This document shows, one piece after another, positions 21,339-29,351 of a DNA stretch of 33,000 bases (the first letter of the stretch is position 1; the number at the start of each line of letters is the position of its first letter). The stretch is taken from the IMG/VR virus record IMGVR_UViG_3300010413_000108, positions 1 to 33,000 of that record. One strand, written 5' to 3'. This DNA is from a virus. Made by a program: the position numbers and the translations under genes. The notes below the pieces were generated by a model, which saw only the letters and a program-made list of their open reading frames with translations, had not been told where the DNA came from and did no database searches.

Positions 21339-23419
21339 TGCGATTTGACTTACAAGGTTTTTTCTGGGAAGATGAAGCACGCATTGGACGCAGTGGTAAA
21401 CATCGTGAACGTCCTATGCCCAGCATACCTGATACAGGTTGGGTGCCGCCTAAAGATTTTCCTAACTTAGCTGCTGCCAAAATAATTTCAATTGATACTG
21501 AAACATATGATCCTCACTTACGCTCGCATGGTCCAGGATGGGGGCGAGGCGATGGTGAAGTTGTTGGCGTATCTTTATCCGTTGATAGACAGAACAGTTG
21601 GTATTTTCCTGTAGGACATACGGTACAAGCTGAACTAAATATGGACCGCGAGAAAGTGATGCACTTCCTACGTGATAATCTATCGGACAGTAGACCTAAA
21701 ACTGGAGCAAACCTACAGTATGATATTGGATGGTTACAAGAAGAAAAAGTATTCGTTGGTGGTATGCTCTACGATATACAATATGCTGAAGCATTGATAG
21801 ATGATGTTGCACGCTCTTACGCTTTAGAAACTATTGCGCAGAAGTATTTAGGACGAGGTAAAGAAAGTAGCCAACTTTATAAATGGTCTGCGCTTGCCTA
21901 CGGTGGCAAAGAAACTGCACATGACCAAGGGCAAAATATTTATCGTTGCCCGCCTTGCTTGGTAGGGCCTTATGCTGAAGCTGATGCATGGGAACCACTA
22001 GAGATATTAAAACGGCAGTGGGGAATACTACAATCTTACGGTTTAATTGATCTGTTTAAATTGGAATGCAATCTAATACGCCCATTGATTGGTATGCGTC
22101 GTAGAGGAATGCCGGTTAATTTAGAGCAAACTCATATCGTGCGTGACAAATTAGAAGAGATGGAGCGTATTGAACAAGAATCTCTAAATAAAGTAGCTGG
22201 CTTTGAAGTAAACGTATACTCAAACGATGACTTGCAAATGCTGTTTGATAAGATGAAAGTGCGTTATCCGAGAACAGCAAAAGGTAACCCTAGTTTTACT
22301 GCGCCGTGGTTAGAAGCCAGCCACAGTAAACCTGCCAAGCTTGTTAATAGAGTACGCAAGCTGACAAAAGCACGCGTCGTATTTATCGAGAATGGAATAT
22401 TAGATAAGCATGTAGATGGAAAAGTACACCCTAGTTTTCATCCTTTGCGTGGTGAAAGTGGAGGCGCAGTATCAGGCAGATTTAGTAGTAGCGACCCTAA
22501 CGCACAACAAATACCTAGCCGCGATAAAGAATTAGCGCCTATGATACGGGGAATATATATTCCTGAGCCAGGTTTTACCGATTGGCTTAAGATGGATTTA
22601 TCTCAAATTGAATACAGAATGTTTGCGCATTATAGCCAAGATGATAATTTAATACAGGAATATTCAAAACCTGGTACAGATTATCATCATATTGTTAGTG
22701 GCTTCCTTGGGCATAAAGTTCCGCGCCCTATTATTAAAAATTTCAACTTTATGAGTTTGTATGGTGGTGGGCGCAAGAAAACAATTAAGATGATAGGTGA
22801 TAATCTAAAAAAGGCAGAAATAGAAGAACTCATACTTGCAATGGGCTTAGATGCTAATAATGGTACCATGGCTACAGTATTAGGCTCACATTTTGTAGAC
22901 TTATACGCTGAACAATTTCCTGCCGCTAAAACTACTATGGACCGTGTTAGTGAAGAAGCGCAGAGCACTGGTGAAGTGCGAACTATCTTAAATCGAAGAA
23001 GCACTTTTAACTTATGGGAACCGATTGGTGTGCAAGGAGCTACACCACTTCCGTATAAAGCTGCCGTAGCTACTTATGGAACTTACTTACAACGAGCAGC
23101 GACATACAAAGCACTGAACAGAAAGTTACAAGGCTCAGCTGCTGATTTAATGAAAATGGGTATGTGGTTAGCCTATGACGAAGGATTGTTTAACGAAGAT
23201 AAACTCGGCTTTCCGCATGTTACGGTACACGATGAATTTGATTTTAGTTATCACCCTGATTTAAGGCAGCACTTTATTCGGTTGAAAGAAGTTATAGAGC
23301 AGTCTATTTCGTTATTGGTTCCTGTTATTATGGATACTGATCTCGGCCCTGATTGGGGCCATGTGAAAGAATTTGATATTGTTAACAACGTCATGGTAAA
23401 GAAAGAGGAAAAGAAATGA
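21338..23419 (+). CDS. Family A DNA polymerase with 3'-5' exonuclease
   Basis: The replicative polymerase, 693 residues. Exonuclease residues are Asp53/Glu55 (SIDTET), GANLQYDIGWL near 133, and YAEADAWEPLEI near 212. Polymerase motif A is LKMDLSQIEYRMFAH (about 413-427), motif B is RPIIKNFNFMSLYGG with the conserved Arg, Lys, Phe and Tyr spacing, and motif C is VHDEFDF (about 628-634). Motif B has Met where most family members have Gly after the key Phe. No 5'-3' exonuclease domain is fused. It is followed by the ligase gene, overlapping by ATGA. Confidence 0.95.
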   Translation: MRFDLQGFFWEDEARIGRSGKHRERPMPSIPDTGWVPPKDFPNLAAAKIISIDTETYDPHLRSHGPGWGRGDGEVVGVSLSVDRQNSWYFPVGHTVQAELNMDREKVMHFLRDNLSDSRPKTGANLQYDIGWLQEEKVFVGGMLYDIQYAEALIDDVARSYALETIAQKYLGRGKESSQLYKWSALAYGGKETAHDQGQNIYRCPPCLVGPYAEADAWEPLEILKRQWGILQSYGLIDLFKLECNLIRPLIGMRRRGMPVNLEQTHIVRDKLEEMERIEQESLNKVAGFEVNVYSNDDLQMLFDKMKVRYPRTAKGNPSFTAPWLEASHSKPAKLVNRVRKLTKARVVFIENGILDKHVDGKVHPSFHPLRGESGGAVSGRFSSSDPNAQQIPSRDKELAPMIRGIYIPEPGFTDWLKMDLSQIEYRMFAHYSQDDNLIQEYSKPGTDYHHIVSGFLGHKVPRPIIKNFNFMSLYGGGRKKTIKMIGDNLKKAEIEELILAMGLDANNGTMATVLGSHFVDLYAEQFPAAKTTMDRVSEEAQSTGEVRTILNRRSTFNLWEPIGVQGATPLPYKAAVATYGTYLQRAATYKALNRKLQGSAADLMKMGMWLAYDEGLFNEDKLGFPHVTVHDEFDFSYHPDLRQHFIRLKEVIEQSISLLVPVIMDTDLGPDWGHVKEFDIVNNVMVKKEEKK

Positions 23420-24510
23420 ATATTCCAACGTTTGATGAATCTGTGCATATCGATATTCCGTTATACATCATAGATAAAAGTGCAGGCGGCCGTATGCGAG
23501 TATGGCATATTGCAGCCGATGCCACAGGCTATGTAATAACACACGGTTTATTACATGGTGAAAAACAATCTAAGCGTACCAATGTACTTAGTGGCAAGAG
23601 TACTCGTACGATACGCGAACAAATCGAATTAGAAGTTAATTCTAAGGTTAATCGGCAAATAGATAAGGGCTATAGCCGCAGTATGTCTGAGGCGCAGAAA
23701 GGCACTACCAACGCATTAGGTCTATTGAAGCCTATGCTTGCCCAGACTTTTGAGAAAGTCAAAAATGTAAATGAAAAAGAAGGGCATGTTCAACGTAAGT
23801 ATGACGGCCACAGATGCTTGATTACTCGACAGCAGGGTGAAGTAATGGCTTACTCTCGTAACGGAAAACCTATCACCAGTATTCAGCACATTCTTGATGA
23901 CATTGATATCGCGGAAGGCGAAACTTTAGATGGCGAACTTTATCATCACGGCACGCCACTCCAGACAATTAGCAGTTGGGTTCGTAAAGCTCAAGAATCA
24001 TCGAAGCTTTTGAAGTATTACAACTATGATATCATTGCTTCTGTTGACTTTGCAGAACGCTTGGAGCTTATGCGTGGGAAAGCACACGGTTCCAATGTAG
24101 TAATTGCAGAGACGTGGCTAGCTAGCGATGTACATAGCTTGTATGGACTGCTGGAGCTAGTGCGGGAGCAGGGATATGAGGGTTTAATACTGCGGCAGCC
24201 CAATTACAGCTACGAGGACGGTAAGCGTTCTAAGGGCTTGCTAAAGATAAAAGCCTGGTTTGATGATGAATTCAAAATTATCGGAATATCTGAGAGTAAG
24301 GATGGCTGGGCAATTCTCGATGTTATCACACATGATGGAAAAGAATTCAGTGTGACAGCGCCAGGAACGGTACAAGAGAAAGAAGATATTCTCGATAATG
24401 CGGATGACTATCTTGGCAAATATGTCCAAATTCAATACTCAGGACTTACAAAAGCCGGAGTACCGTTTCACCCTGTAGCTACTTTCTTTCGTAACAAAGG
24501 AGAAGAGTAA
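23416..24510 (+). CDS. ATP-dependent DNA ligase with WGR-like N-terminal domain
   Basis: A 364-residue ligase. The adenylated Lys128 is in RKYDGHR (motif I), with SRNG near 147, DGEL (motif III, about 172-175), EGLILR (motif IV, about 255) and LKIKAW (motif V). An OB-type domain follows. Residues about 15-95 form a separate domain with RVWHIAADATGYVITHG and Lys/Arg-rich strands, resembling WGR domains that bind DNA ends. It seals nicks during replication and recombination. It is coupled to the polymerase (ATGA) and to the next gene (TAATG). Confidence 0.9.
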   Translation: MNIPTFDESVHIDIPLYIIDKSAGGRMRVWHIAADATGYVITHGLLHGEKQSKRTNVLSGKSTRTIREQIELEVNSKVNRQIDKGYSRSMSEAQKGTTNALGLLKPMLAQTFEKVKNVNEKEGHVQRKYDGHRCLITRQQGEVMAYSRNGKPITSIQHILDDIDIAEGETLDGELYHHGTPLQTISSWVRKAQESSKLLKYYNYDIIASVDFAERLELMRGKAHGSNVVIAETWLASDVHSLYGLLELVREQGYEGLILRQPNYSYEDGKRSKGLLKIKAWFDDEFKIIGISESKDGWAILDVITHDGKEFSVTAPGTVQEKEDILDNADDYLGKYVQIQYSGLTKAGVPFHPVATFFRNKGEE

Positions 24511-24698
24511 TGTCGAAAGAAGACAGTACCGTAGTGCTTCTTAAGAAGCCTGTACAAATAACCATTTCTTGGAAAACTGAATATGGGAATGTTCAACTAG
24601 ATCTGGAACCGCCAGAACATTTCGAGACATGGTTTTTCCATGTTACGAAAGAAAATCTAGCACTACTTGAAAATCATAAACTTCTTGTAGAAGATTAA
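24510..24698 (+). CDS. Small unknown protein (62 aa)
   Basis: A 62-residue protein coupled to the ligase by TAATG, with AGGAG upstream. It is strand-rich at the start (PVQITISWKTEYGNVQLDLE) and helical at the end (TKENLALLENHKLLVED). No family recognised. It closes the replication operon. Confidence 0.65.
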   Translation: MSKEDSTVVLLKKPVQITISWKTEYGNVQLDLEPPEHFETWFFHVTKENLALLENHKLLVED

Positions 24699-24708
24699 GG
24701 AGTGCGCC

Positions 24709-24930
24709 ATGTTTATATTCGATTCACATAAGCAGCTACCTCCATTCAGATATCTAATCGATTTGATTATTTTATCTTGGGTTACTATTGCTGGAATATT
24801 CGGTTGTTTCAATGCAGGTAACCACCCATTGATAGAAATGACAGTTTGGTTGTATTGTATAGCTCTAGCAACAGCTTGGTTCGTTGTCATATTTGATGTA
24901 TATGATATTCTCAAAAACGAGTGTGACTAA
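24709..24930 (+). CDS. Small membrane protein with two predicted spans (73 aa)
   Basis: A 73-residue protein with two hydrophobic segments, about residues 17-37 (LIDLIILSWVTIAGIFGCF) and 43-66 (MTVWLYCIALATAWFVVIFD), so both termini are on the same side of the inner membrane. AAGGAG precedes it. Size and position fit a small lysis-related or superinfection-exclusion protein, but there is no specific motif. Confidence 0.65.
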   Translation: MFIFDSHKQLPPFRYLIDLIILSWVTIAGIFGCFNAGNHPLIEMTVWLYCIALATAWFVVIFDVYDILKNECD

Positions 24931-24935
24931 CCGCG

Positions 24936-24956
24936 CCTGACGGCTTCAGGTATTTT
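24936..24956 (+). terminator. Weak hairpin, possible attenuator
   Basis: CCTGA (24936-24940) and TCAGG (24946-24950) with a 5-base loop are followed by TATTTT. The stem is short, so at most a weak terminator between two membrane-protein genes. Confidence 0.3.
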
Positions 24957-24973
24957 GAAAAGGAGATGTAAAC

Positions 24974-25303
24974 ATGTTGAAGAAAGTAGTTCTTTCCATC
25001 ATCGTATCAGTACTCATGCTGTTCAATGTAAATGCCTTTGCACTGCCTGCTGGTTGGGGTTTATCCCCCGGAACAGGTACAGCCGCTGGAGCAAGTGGTG
25101 TTATGTCCGGTATCCTGTTGCCTGTTGGCTTAGGGGTTGGCCTCGCCTATCTTGCTGGTTCGCGTGATGCCCAAGGTTTGCCCGGTGCCTGCTACAATGA
25201 GCCAGATCATTTAGTGAAATGGAAGGATGCGCCTGGCTACTCATTTACAATGGGCGGTTGTGATTACGTTGCCAAGAAAGACCTGGTTACTACGCTAAAC
25301 TAA
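24974..25303 (+). CDS. Exported or membrane-bound small protein with signal peptide (109 aa)
   Basis: The N-terminus MLKKVVLSIIVSVLMLFNVN followed by AFA-LP is a clear signal peptide with a likely cleavage site after Ala23. A Gly-rich hydrophobic segment follows (SGILLPVGLGVGLAYLAGS, about 44-62), then a soluble tail with two Cys (GACYNEP, GGCDYVAKK) that could form a disulphide in the periplasm. AGGAG precedes the ATG and a strong terminator follows the stop. Codon use is richer in CTG and GGT than the neighbours. Function unknown; superinfection exclusion or envelope modification are possible. Confidence 0.7.
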   Translation: MLKKVVLSIIVSVLMLFNVNAFALPAGWGLSPGTGTAAGASGVMSGILLPVGLGVGLAYLAGSRDAQGLPGACYNEPDHLVKWKDAPGYSFTMGGCDYVAKKDLVTTLN

Positions 25304-25327
25304 GCACTGTTACCCGGTTAAAAACTA

Positions 25328-25353
25328 TAAGGGCTCTCGGGCCCTTATTTTTT
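25328..25353 (+). terminator. Rho-independent terminator after the exported-protein gene
   Basis: TAAGGGC (25328-25334) and GCCCTTA (25341-25347) pair around a 6-base loop, followed by six T. Confidence 0.85.
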
Positions 25354-25364
25354 AGGAGATAATT

Positions 25365-25550
25365 ATGGAACGTGATTATAATCAACACGAAATCGACTCT
25401 ATGATAACTGAGCTGCTAACAATTCACTGCGCCAAATTAAAAGAAAGCGAAATCGAAATGTTGCAAGAGTTAACTGGAAGTCACGTAACATTTGAGCAAC
25501 GCGACATTCTTATCGGTATGTATGATAGAATGGGCGAATCATCTTACTAG
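25365..25550 (+). CDS. Small unknown acidic protein (61 aa)
   Basis: A 61-residue acidic helical protein, MERDYNQHEIDSMITELL onward, with AGGAG upstream, just after a terminator. Its stop is followed by AGGAGG for the next gene. No family recognised. Expression needs readthrough or an unseen promoter. Confidence 0.65.
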   Translation: MERDYNQHEIDSMITELLTIHCAKLKESEIEMLQELTGSHVTFEQRDILIGMYDRMGESSY

Positions 25551-25559
25551 GAGGTTATT

Positions 25560-26159
25560 ATGATAACCGTAATACGCACGTTATTAAGTATTATTCTAAA
25601 GATTCCAGGATTCTTTTATCCGTTTCTTGTGGTAAAACACAGGCATCGTGCCCGCGCCATTGTGTATAGTTACACTCTGCACAATAAAATCACTGACAGA
25701 ATGAAACGTCTGTACGAAAGAAATCCTGAGCCATGGGAATATGGATGGGCTTTGTTAAGAGAGAACAATCCTGTTCATGGCAATGAGTTAGACCGTGATG
25801 GATGGATAGCATACATACCGAATGTATCTAAATTACAGTTTTGGTGGTGGTTTATTACCGTATGGATGTGGTTTGATGATGACGCTAATGGTGATACGTG
25901 TGATTACGGCGGCTACAATCGCCCTGACCATATATCACGCTTGCTTGAAAAGAAAGTAGAGTGGTGGAATGTTTGCGAGCGTATCGCGAAGAAACATTGT
26001 ACACCTATCAAAGGTATTGTTTTTGGTAATACACTAGACTTAGGCAATATAAGAGGTCCGTACGCGGGTACGGACAACTCTTACTATCAAGGTTGGAATA
26101 TGTGGGTTTGGAATTGTCGCAATACAACAATGAACCTAAAAATATGGTTTAACTATTAA
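25560..26159 (+). CDS. Unknown phage membrane-associated protein, Trp-rich (199 aa)
   Basis: A 199-residue protein with an N-terminal hydrophobic stretch (TVIRTLLSIILKIPGFFYPFLVV) that may anchor it in the membrane. A Trp-rich middle (LQFWWWFITVWMWFDDDANG, about 92-111) and a conserved-looking end (GPYAGTDNSYYQGWNMWVWN) follow. This general plan occurs in phage proteins near the early/late border, but no function is known. TAGGAGG precedes it. It is the last rightward gene and overlaps the convergent holin-like gene by four bases. Confidence 0.7.
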   Translation: MITVIRTLLSIILKIPGFFYPFLVVKHRHRARAIVYSYTLHNKITDRMKRLYERNPEPWEYGWALLRENNPVHGNELDRDGWIAYIPNVSKLQFWWWFITVWMWFDDDANGDTCDYGGYNRPDHISRLLEKKVEWWNVCERIAKKHCTPIKGIVFGNTLDLGNIRGPYAGTDNSYYQGWNMWVWNCRNTTMNLKIWFNY

Positions 26160-26662
26160 ATTTTAAGCCTGTCCTTTTCTTTACTGCCTGAGCTTGAACC
26201 AAACCAAAAGTTCATAATCTGCACCATACCTGCAGAAAGTATTCCTAACAGATACATAAGAATGCTTTTCTGCAGGTCATCCATTTGTATCGTAGTAGTG
26301 ACAATCTTATACAGTATCATTGAAAAAGCCGCTGTAAAGATAGTAGATAAAACCATCTGTGGAATTAGTGTAGTTTTCATTCCCATTGCACGCGCATTGG
26401 CGCGGTCTTCAGCATTTACTTTTTCTAAATCGATATCCAACTCTTTCATGCGTATTTCAAAATCCGCATTCAATTGTTTTAACTTAAGTAAGTTATCAGG
26501 GCTCTGCAATGCAGCAGCAATGTCAGCGTCTCGCGCATTCTCATCCCCTAGGAGCGCGTTTCCTAGGAACTTAGTAGCTATGCCTGCAGCAGGCCCTCCT
26601 AAAGCTGTGGCAATAGCTGGCGCAACATTTTTGATTACTGGTAAGAGGTCTTTTAAATTCAT
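26156..26662 (-). CDS. Holin-like protein of the 3-TM gene-transfer-release type
   Basis: A 168-residue protein. The N-terminus (MNLKDLLPVIKNVAPAIATA, GGPAAGIATKFLGNALLG), the helical middle LKLKQLNADFEIRMKELDID, and the end NFWFGSSSGSKEKDRL match the pattern of Holin_3TMs proteins. Hydrophobic spans lie at about 100-120 (IPQMVLSTIFTAAFSMILY) and 130-152 (ILMYLLGILSAGMVQIMNF), with the N-terminal segment as a weaker third. It would permeabilise the inner membrane so that the endolysin can act. Two membrane-protein genes separate it from the amidase gene. Confidence 0.75.
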   Translation of the reverse strand: MNLKDLLPVIKNVAPAIATALGGPAAGIATKFLGNALLGDENARDADIAAALQSPDNLLKLKQLNADFEIRMKELDIDLEKVNAEDRANARAMGMKTTLIPQMVLSTIFTAAFSMILYKIVTTTIQMDDLQKSILMYLLGILSAGMVQIMNFWFGSSSGSKEKDRLKI

Positions 26663-26979
26663 CGGTGATATTCCTCAATTAGTGCATCAATACGTTTCTG
26701 TACAATCTTTTCACATTCAGCAGAACAATTATTGATATAAATCGTTTTTGTTACTGCCTGTTTGGGTGTAGTTGATTGAACTATCTTTTGCGGGTGATAA
26801 ATCAATTCAGCATAACTTTCGCCAACAGCTTTTAAATCAACATTCTTTTGTTGTATATCAAATGCCTGACTAACGTTCCCGATTGCACTGATTAAAAAAC
26901 TGATAAAAGCAATAATTAACCCCTTATTATCAAGCGCAAGTTTTATATAATCATAATGATCATGTTTAGAATCGGCCAT
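26659..26979 (-). CDS. Membrane-anchored protein, possible spanin-like (106 aa)
   Basis: A 106-residue protein with one N-terminal membrane span (GLIIAFISFLISAIGNV, about 19-35) after a short polar start. A periplasm-sized C-terminal part has two Cys (NCSAECEKI) and helical charged stretches. Size and topology recall inner-membrane spanin subunits, but the signature is weak. GGAG precedes it; its end overlaps the holin-like start and its start overlaps the preceding gene. Confidence 0.6.
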   Translation of the reverse strand: MADSKHDHYDYIKLALDNKGLIIAFISFLISAIGNVSQAFDIQQKNVDLKAVGESYAELIYHPQKIVQSTTPKQAVTKTIYINNCSAECEKIVQKRIDALIEEYHR

Positions 26980-27376
26980 TGATGCCTACTCCGTATGCTG
27001 TAGTATCACTCTCACGGCTTATAGAGCCATTAATAACAACTCTGTCGATACGTTTACCTATACCAAAAGACAAAGCATCACAGGTAATGTTATTGCCGTC
27101 AACGTAGGCAGCGCCAGCGGCCCATTGCCAACTATGCGTGCCAAAGTCAAATTGATGTTGCGCAGCAGCAACACCTAAGGCACTTCCTGTGCATGTATTC
27201 ACCTCGGTAGCGGCTGCCGCTGTAGCTGTAGCAGTATCATAAGGGTAAGGCTGCACATAGACGTTAGTGATATCATTTCCGTTATGTGGAGAATCAGCCC
27301 AAACCACTTGCATTATCAATAAACCGACAAGAACGAATAAAGCTGCCCACAAATAAATTCTTACTTTAGGTGACAT
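26966..27376 (-). CDS. Membrane protein with C-terminal YadA-anchor-like region (136 aa)
   Basis: A 136-residue protein with an N-terminal span or uncleaved signal (IYLWAALFVLVGLLIMQVVW). An Ala/Thr-rich linker and a C-terminal half of alternating polar and hydrophobic strands (ALSFGIGKRIDRVVINGSIS, then TTAYGVGINGRF) follow. The last residue is Phe, as in outer-membrane beta-barrel proteins, and the Gly-rich strands recall the anchor domain of trimeric autotransporters. It lies in the lysis cassette, so bridging of inner and outer membrane, as done by unimolecular spanins, is one possibility. GGAG precedes the ATG. Confidence 0.6.
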   Translation of the reverse strand: MSPKVRIYLWAALFVLVGLLIMQVVWADSPHNGNDITNVYVQPYPYDTATATAAAATEVNTCTGSALGVAAAQHQFDFGTHSWQWAAGAAYVDGNNITCDALSFGIGKRIDRVVINGSISRESDTTAYGVGINGRF

Positions 27377-27391
27377 AACAATTCTCCATAA

Positions 27392-27982
27392 TTAACGTGA
27401 AGCGAAAGTTTCATTCGCTATTTTTTGTAACGTTAAAGCTATCAATATACAAGCATCTTCAAAATTGTTTTCAATAACATCTAAATTATCTATAAATTCT
27501 GGTTCTATGATTATGCTAGTGCATTTGGTACGGGCTAAAAAATAGTCTGGCCCTTTTGCACGATTCATTTGATACCAGCCTTCTTTTGCTCCTCTATTTG
27601 GTGGGAGTAGTTGCCCTAAAGCATTTTGCATGGTCTCAGCAACTTGCAAGCCAATTTTACTGCCAGGGTAGTATAGTGTCTCAGAGCCACGGCCTACATG
27701 CACCATTTCGTTATCATCAATAACACCATTAGCATTTAAGTCTTTCCATATCTGCGCGGAATTAAAATGTATCTCTACTGCCAATGTTTGCTTTGGTTGT
27801 ATGATTGTGTCATTGATAAAGCGTATCTTTTCTTTCAAAGTGCCATTAGGCACACGATTTCCGGGCACGCCTAATAAGTCTGCTATTCTATTAGCCCATT
27901 TAGTAGTAAGACTATATTCAGTAACACCATTGAATTCTGCGCCTTGAGCCCGTTGATGATGTCCTGCGCTAATCAATATCAT
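27392..27982 (-). CDS. Endolysin, N-acetylmuramoyl-L-alanine amidase (Amidase_3-like) with EF-hand-like loop
   Basis: A 196-residue endolysin that would cut between N-acetylmuramic acid and the peptide stem. The N-terminal zinc ligand is in ISAGHHQ (His8 or His9), the second in LAVEIHFNS (Glu70/His72), and IIIEPEFIDN near 157-166 holds the catalytic Glu. There is no signal peptide or separate wall-binding domain, so it depends on the holin. Residues 81-92 read DLNANGVIDDNE, a textbook DxNxNGxIDxxE calcium-binding loop inserted after the second motif. AGGTGAG precedes the ATG. Confidence 0.85.
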   Translation of the reverse strand: MILISAGHHQRAQGAEFNGVTEYSLTTKWANRIADLLGVPGNRVPNGTLKEKIRFINDTIIQPKQTLAVEIHFNSAQIWKDLNANGVIDDNEMVHVGRGSETLYYPGSKIGLQVAETMQNALGQLLPPNRGAKEGWYQMNRAKGPDYFLARTKCTSIIIEPEFIDNLDVIENNFEDACILIALTLQKIANETFASR

Positions 27983-28008
27983 AACTCACCTATTAGGTTA
28001 TTTTGTTA

Positions 28009-28401
28009 TTATGGACCGATTATTTTAGTCACATCGACAAAAATACTAAGCAACCATGTTGCAAATATACCAACTAACATAATCCCACTTAATGTGTATG
28101 TAATTCGATTAGAGAATTTATCAAATTCAGCTTTTGTGACATAATGTTTTTCAATATCTTCATGAATTTTATGTTCGAGCTGATCACGACAACTGGTAAT
28201 CTTTTTTGGTATAGATTGAACATCATCCCTAATAGCACGTTGAATATTAAATAATTCAGTAAATGTTTTTTCATCACGATCAGCATGGCTCATAAAATCA
28301 TCACGATGTACGGCAAGCAAAGTCTCAACCCTTGTTTGAGCAATTTGCAATTCATGAAATTCACGTGATACCATTCCAGTGTTATCAGTTTCAACGGTCA
28401 T
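28009..28401 (-). CDS. Coiled-coil protein with C-terminal membrane span (130 aa)
   Basis: A 130-residue protein: a long charged helical region (about 15-95) and one membrane span near the end (YTLSGIMLVGIFATWLLSIFV, about 102-122). This tail-anchored plan is common in phage lysis regions, where such proteins may tune holin timing, but no specific family is clear. AGGGAA precedes the ATG. It sits between the endolysin gene and the tail genes. Confidence 0.65.
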   Translation of the reverse strand: MTVETDNTGMVSREFHELQIAQTRVETLLAVHRDDFMSHADRDEKTFTELFNIQRAIRDDVQSIPKKITSCRDQLEHKIHEDIEKHYVTKAEFDKFSNRITYTLSGIMLVGIFATWLLSIFVDVTKIIGP

Positions 28402-28431
28402 TATTGATTCCCTATATTATTATAAACATAT

Positions 28432-28803
28432 TTATGTATTTAGTTCATTTTTTATTGCTGTCTTAAATTGTTCCCAAGTTCTATTAGGAAGCCCGGCTGC
28501 ACTACGTAAAATGTTAATTTCACTGATAAGCAAATTAACAAAGGCGTGCATTGAACTTGTTTTAAATAATTCACGTTCAATTTCTCTTGAATCCCAATCA
28601 AGCATCAATGCATCATAACGTGATTGACTAAGTATTAAACCATTATTGATATCAAAATCAAAAACACAATGTCCAAACTTAGTATGTTTTATTAAATCAA
28701 TTTCATCTGGCATCAGTTCATGATACCCTTGCCCCGGATTTGTATCAGAGTCAATTACATCATCAATTGAATCATCAGGATTTACTTTTGCATAAATAGC
28801 CAT
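28432..28803 (-). CDS. Unknown tail-associated protein (123 aa)
   Basis: GGAGAAG upstream supports ATG 28803 over the open extension to a TTG at 28818. The 123-residue protein starts MAIYAKVNPDDSIDDVID and contains LMPDEIDLIKHTKFGHCVFD and a helical C-terminus ending RTWEQFKTAIKNELNT. This start and layout are frequent for small proteins encoded next to tail fibre genes, possibly chaperones or tip components. It follows the paralogous tail pair with two bases between genes. Confidence 0.65.
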   Translation of the reverse strand: MAIYAKVNPDDSIDDVIDSDTNPGQGYHELMPDEIDLIKHTKFGHCVFDFDINNGLILSQSRYDALMLDWDSREIERELFKTSSMHAFVNLLISEINILRSAAGLPNRTWEQFKTAIKNELNT

Positions 28804-28805
28804 AA

Positions 28806-29339
28806 TTAACTTCTCCAAGCTGGGAATATTGTTGTGTCATCCACACGCATCCTGAAATCTGAAACTGTTGTTGTCACAGTTCCTGCTGATGACCATGCAT
28901 AGAGTTGAATCAAATCACCGATTAGCATTCCAGAGATATCTTCTGAGTAAGAACCACCGGTACCTGATCTTGTTGTACCAACAGCAACACCATTCCTATA
29001 CACCCTAGCATAACCAGTACCAATACCACTTTTTGTAAATGTAAAATAGGTATTGATAACACCATTGGCAGGACAGAATAATTCTTTTAATTTTGTAGGT
29101 GAAGTTGCTACTGTGCTTTCTCCTGCAGTTGATAAGGCAATAGCATTGCTACCTGCCACAAAAGCAGGCAATTTGGCTTGTGTTAAGATATTATCAGATA
29201 GTGCAGCAGCTAAAATGCTTGGCGCACCAGATAGCCCTTGTGCCAATGCAGTAAAATTATCACGATAAGCTGTCATCAAGCCGGTTGTTAACGGGCTATC
29301 TGGATCAATATCACTATCTGGAATTGTTGTCCAAACCAT
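28806..29339 (-). CDS. Tail tip/fibre-like protein, paralogue 2 (177 aa)
   Basis: A 177-residue protein beginning MVWTTIPDSDIDPDSPLTTG, then LMTAYRDNFTALAQG with GAPSILAAAL, the usual head of small phage tail-tip proteins. The C-terminal part is a beta-rich domain of about 100 residues (INTYFTFTKSG, YARVYRNGVAVGTTRS, LIQLYAWSS) ending TTIFPAWRS, probably a ligand-binding jelly-roll. It is clearly homologous to the gene at 29352. AGAGGA precedes ATG 29339. Confidence 0.7.
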   Translation of the reverse strand: MVWTTIPDSDIDPDSPLTTGLMTAYRDNFTALAQGLSGAPSILAAALSDNILTQAKLPAFVAGSNAIALSTAGESTVATSPTKLKELFCPANGVINTYFTFTKSGIGTGYARVYRNGVAVGTTRSGTGGSYSEDISGMLIGDLIQLYAWSSAGTVTTTVSDFRMRVDDTTIFPAWRS

Positions 29340-29351
29340 TTTTAAATCCTC

